A stretch of 15,426 nt of DNA from Oligoflexus sp. (GTDB taxonomy: Bacteria > Bdellovibrionota_B > Oligoflexia > Oligoflexales > Oligoflexaceae), in assembly GCA_030151925.1 (NCBI GenBank), contig JASLCY010000168.1, positions 1-15,426 of the forward strand, written 5' to 3'. Position numbers and translations under genes: made by a program. Numbering within the stretch: position 1 is the stretch's first letter; each line of letters starts with the position of its first letter. The notes beneath the pieces are model-generated. The model ran no database searches and was not told the origin of the DNA. It worked only from the letters and a program-made list of their open reading frames with translations. This document shows, one piece after another, positions 13,363 through 15,426 of this stretch.

Positions 13363-15426
13363 ATGGATGAGCTGTTCGAAACGATAAGAGAGAACGCGAG
13401 CAAGGAGATCTGGTCGCGCGGCGTGGAACTCGCGAGACAGGATGCCGTGAGCGGCGACTCGCGGAGCGCTGGGGAAATCATCCTCAGGGTCCTGGAACGC
13501 GCGCGCAGCCTCAGCACCCTCGTCACCCTCTGGCCGGACGAAGCGGATTGGACCAAGGATTGTCCCTGCAAGGTCGATCCCTGCCATCACGTGGCCGCCG
13601 CCGTCATCGCCCTGAAACGCGCGATGGAGGAAGGCCGCGACCTGCCCTTCACGAAAACCGCGGGCGGTAAAATCCAGTACGCCTTCACCCGCGAGAACGG
13701 AGCGCTCGCCTTCGAACGCTGGGTGCTGCGCGGCGACGAACGCCGGCTGCTCACCGTCCCGCTGAGCCAGCAGCACAGCCTTCGCGAATACGCGCTGTCG
13801 CCGACCAAGGACGATCAAGCCGTGGAATCCGCGTTGGCCGGCGATCGGCGCGGGAAGATCGGCTTCGGCACCATGCATCGCCTGCTGCCGGCTCTGGTCG
13901 GGCTCGACGTAAGGCTGGACGACGAACCGATCACCATTCAAAGGCTCGCTCTGGGCCTCGCGATCGAGATCCGGGACGAAGGCCTCGGCGTGCGGGTGAT
14001 CGGCAAGAAAGATCCGCGCATCCTCGAGAGCTTCCACAACGGAGCGGTGCTCACCGCCGAAGGCCTTCACCCGCAGATCGATCTGAACCTCAGCCCCGAG
14101 GATCGCGACGCCCTCCTCCGCGGCCGCACGATCCCGATGCGCGACCTGGAGAAGTTCGCGAGCGAAAAACTCCCGGAGTGGGAGAAACGCTTCGTGATCG
14201 ATAACAAGGCGAAGAACCTGCCGACCTTCATCGAGGCCGAGCCCGAGCTCGAACTCCTGCTCGAACGCCACGGCGATCAGATGATGGTGCTGCCGGGGAT
14301 AGTCTACGGCGAGCCTCCTATCGCCCGCATCGCCGACGGCGTGTTCCGTCCGCTCGGGAATCAAGTCCCCTTCCGGAACCACGACGAAGAGCGGCGCCTA
14401 AAGGACCAGCTCTGGCGGCAATGGAACCTCGAACTCTATCACGCCAAGCTTTTGCCCGCGGAGGAAGCGATACGCGCCGTCGAGCAGCTCAGGAGCTGGC
14501 AGGGCAAGATCCGCGGCGACGGCGGCGACCAATTCCAAAAACGCGGCCTCCTGATCCCGCGCCTGCGCTGGAACCAGGGCCGCCTCGAACTCGATTTCGA
14601 AACGGAAGGCAGCGGCGGGACCAAAAGCAAGGCTTCATCCGAGGCCGTGCTCAGGGCCTTCGAGGAAAGGCGCAGCCTCGTGCCGCTGCTCGAAGGCGGC
14701 TTCGCGAGCCTGCCTCAGGACTGGCTCGAACGTTACGGCGCCAAGATCATGGACCTGCTCACCGCGCAGCGCCTCGGCGAGGAGCAGTCGCTGCCGGTCG
14801 CCGCGCGGGCCGCGGCGCTGGAGCTCTTCGAGGACGTCGGTGAAGCCGTTCCCCCGGAGCTGCAGATCTATCAACGCCTGAAGAACTGCGATTGGCAGAG
14901 CCTCAAGGCCTTCCTGCCCAAGGATCTGCAGGCGACCCTGCGCCCTTACCAGACGGAGGGCGTCGCCTGGCTCCAGCAGATGCAGGATCTCGAGCTCGGC
15001 GCCCTGCTCGCCGACGACATGGGCCTCGGCAAGACCCTGCAGGCTATCAGCTGCCTGAAGCGCCACGCGCTGATCGTCGCGCCGACCAGCGTCCTGCCGA
15101 ACTGGAAACGCGAGCTGCAGAAGTTCCGCCCGGGCCTCAGGGTCGCGCTCTATCATGGTTCGAACCGCAGCTGGGACGAGACCGCGGACGTGGTGCTGAC
15201 GAGTTACGGCCTGCTCCGCCTCGAACTCGAGCGCCTGCAATCCCGCGCCTGGTCGATGATAGTCCTGGACGAGGCGCAGACGATCAAGAATCCCGAGAGC
15301 AAGGTCGCGCTCGCGGCCTTCGCCCTGCGCGGGACTTTCCGCCTCGCTTTGAGCGGCACGCCGGTGGAGAACAGGCTCGAGGATCTGTGGAGCATCTTCG
15401 CTTTCCTCAATCCGGGCCTGCTCGGT
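13363..15426 (+). CDS. SWIM zinc-finger SNF2-family helicase (3' end cut by the window)
   Basis: 688 codons are visible and the frame is still open at the right edge. A SWIM zinc finger (CPCKVDPCHH: Cys67, Cys69, Cys74, His76) lies near the N terminus, as in bacterial SWIM-SNF2 proteins. A long middle region (about 100-510) has no motif I can name, apart from alternating helix and strand patterns typical of SNF2-associated domains. The ATPase core begins near 524 (LRPYQTEGVAWLQQM): motif I DDMGLGKT at 551-558 (Lys557), motif Ia IVAPTSVLPNW, motif II DEAQ at 636-639, and motif III LSGTPVENRLEDLWSIF. The second RecA lobe with motifs IV-VI lies beyond the window. SNF2 proteins translocate on double-stranded DNA and remodel protein-DNA complexes. 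Start ATG 13363 has GGAGG seven bases upstream. Function in repair, transcription or phage defence cannot be judged without the downstream genes. Confidence 0.93.
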   Translation, partial: MDELFETIRENASKEIWSRGVELARQDAVSGDSRSAGEIILRVLERARSLSTLVTLWPDEADWTKDCPCKVDPCHHVAAAVIALKRAMEEGRDLPFTKTAGGKIQYAFTRENGALAFERWVLRGDERRLLTVPLSQQHSLREYALSPTKDDQAVESALAGDRRGKIGFGTMHRLLPALVGLDVRLDDEPITIQRLALGLAIEIRDEGLGVRVIGKKDPRILESFHNGAVLTAEGLHPQIDLNLSPEDRDALLRGRTIPMRDLEKFASEKLPEWEKRFVIDNKAKNLPTFIEAEPELELLLERHGDQMMVLPGIVYGEPPIARIADGVFRPLGNQVPFRNHDEERRLKDQLWRQWNLELYHAKLLPAEEAIRAVEQLRSWQGKIRGDGGDQFQKRGLLIPRLRWNQGRLELDFETEGSGGTKSKASSEAVLRAFEERRSLVPLLEGGFASLPQDWLERYGAKIMDLLTAQRLGEEQSLPVAARAAALELFEDVGEAVPPELQIYQRLKNCDWQSLKAFLPKDLQATLRPYQTEGVAWLQQMQDLELGALLADDMGLGKTLQAISCLKRHALIVAPTSVLPNWKRELQKFRPGLRVALYHGSNRSWDETADVVLTSYGLLRLELERLQSRAWSMIVLDEAQTIKNPESKVALAAFALRGTFRLALSGTPVENRLEDLWSIFAFLNPGLLG

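Noticed and set aside
13135..14382. A 415-codon minus-strand frame across the helicase gene
   Set aside because: The plus strand has a ribosome binding site, SWIM finger and helicase motifs in one continuous frame. The antisense product shows no fold and runs into the RHH-type gene.
1..15426. CRISPR arrays, insertion sequences, tRNA or rRNA genes, attachment sites
   Set aside because: No regularly spaced repeats, transposase motifs, terminal inverted repeats or cloverleaf-like sequences were found on reading either strand by eye.

Overview
The window looks like chromosomal DNA from a high-GC Gram-negative bacterium with an outer membrane: it carries a TonB-dependent receptor, an LPS-type glycosyltransferase and several lipoproteins. 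The mix of trypsin-like/leucine-rich-repeat lipoprotein, Ser-rich HNH lipoprotein, a free-standing receiver-GGDEF protein and a SWIM-SNF2 helicase suggests a deltaproteobacterial-grade lineage such as Bdellovibrionota/Oligoflexia or a relative. That placement is inference from gene style only; no rRNA or other marker gene is present.

Layout. 85-996 (+) is an N-formylglutamate amidohydrolase-like protein, closed by a hairpin terminator. 1182-4049 (+) is a large TonB-dependent receptor with a strong terminator, followed by a small basic exported protein (4184-4444, +) and a cysteine-containing lipoprotein (4499-5197, +) whose ribosome binding site lies in a perfect inverted repeat. On the minus strand, a HAD phosphatase (6293-5661) and an Ala/Lys/Pro-rich exported protein (5621-5241) form a likely two-gene operon. 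A 310-bp divergent spacer with two inverted repeats separates them from a lipoprotein carrying an HNH nuclease domain (6604-7254, +). Next, on the minus strand, come a GT9 glycosyltransferase (9144-8164) and an EEP-family hydrolase (8167-7313), joined by an ATGA overlap. A divergent spacer with a long inverted repeat leads to a PleD-like diguanylate cyclase (9376-, +). Its GGDEF domain is cut by an in-frame TGA at 10246, although the remaining 38 codons are intact behind it. 10544-12844 (+) is a lipoprotein serine protease with two leucine-rich-repeat blocks. A small ribbon-helix-helix-type protein (13189-12860, -) is divergent from a SWIM-zinc-finger SNF2 helicase (13363-, +), which runs off the right edge.

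How the genes fit together. There is no single obvious pathway. The common theme is the cell envelope and extracellular macromolecule processing: an outer-membrane receptor, a secreted protease, a secreted nuclease, several exported small proteins and a surface-glycan transferase, next to one c-di-GMP signalling gene and one DNA-remodelling helicase. I see no mobile element, CRISPR array, tRNA or rRNA. The points most worth a second look are the nonsense-interrupted GGDEF domain, the protease with a duplicated LRR module, the lipoprotein HNH nuclease, and several inverted repeats placed where they could control expression.
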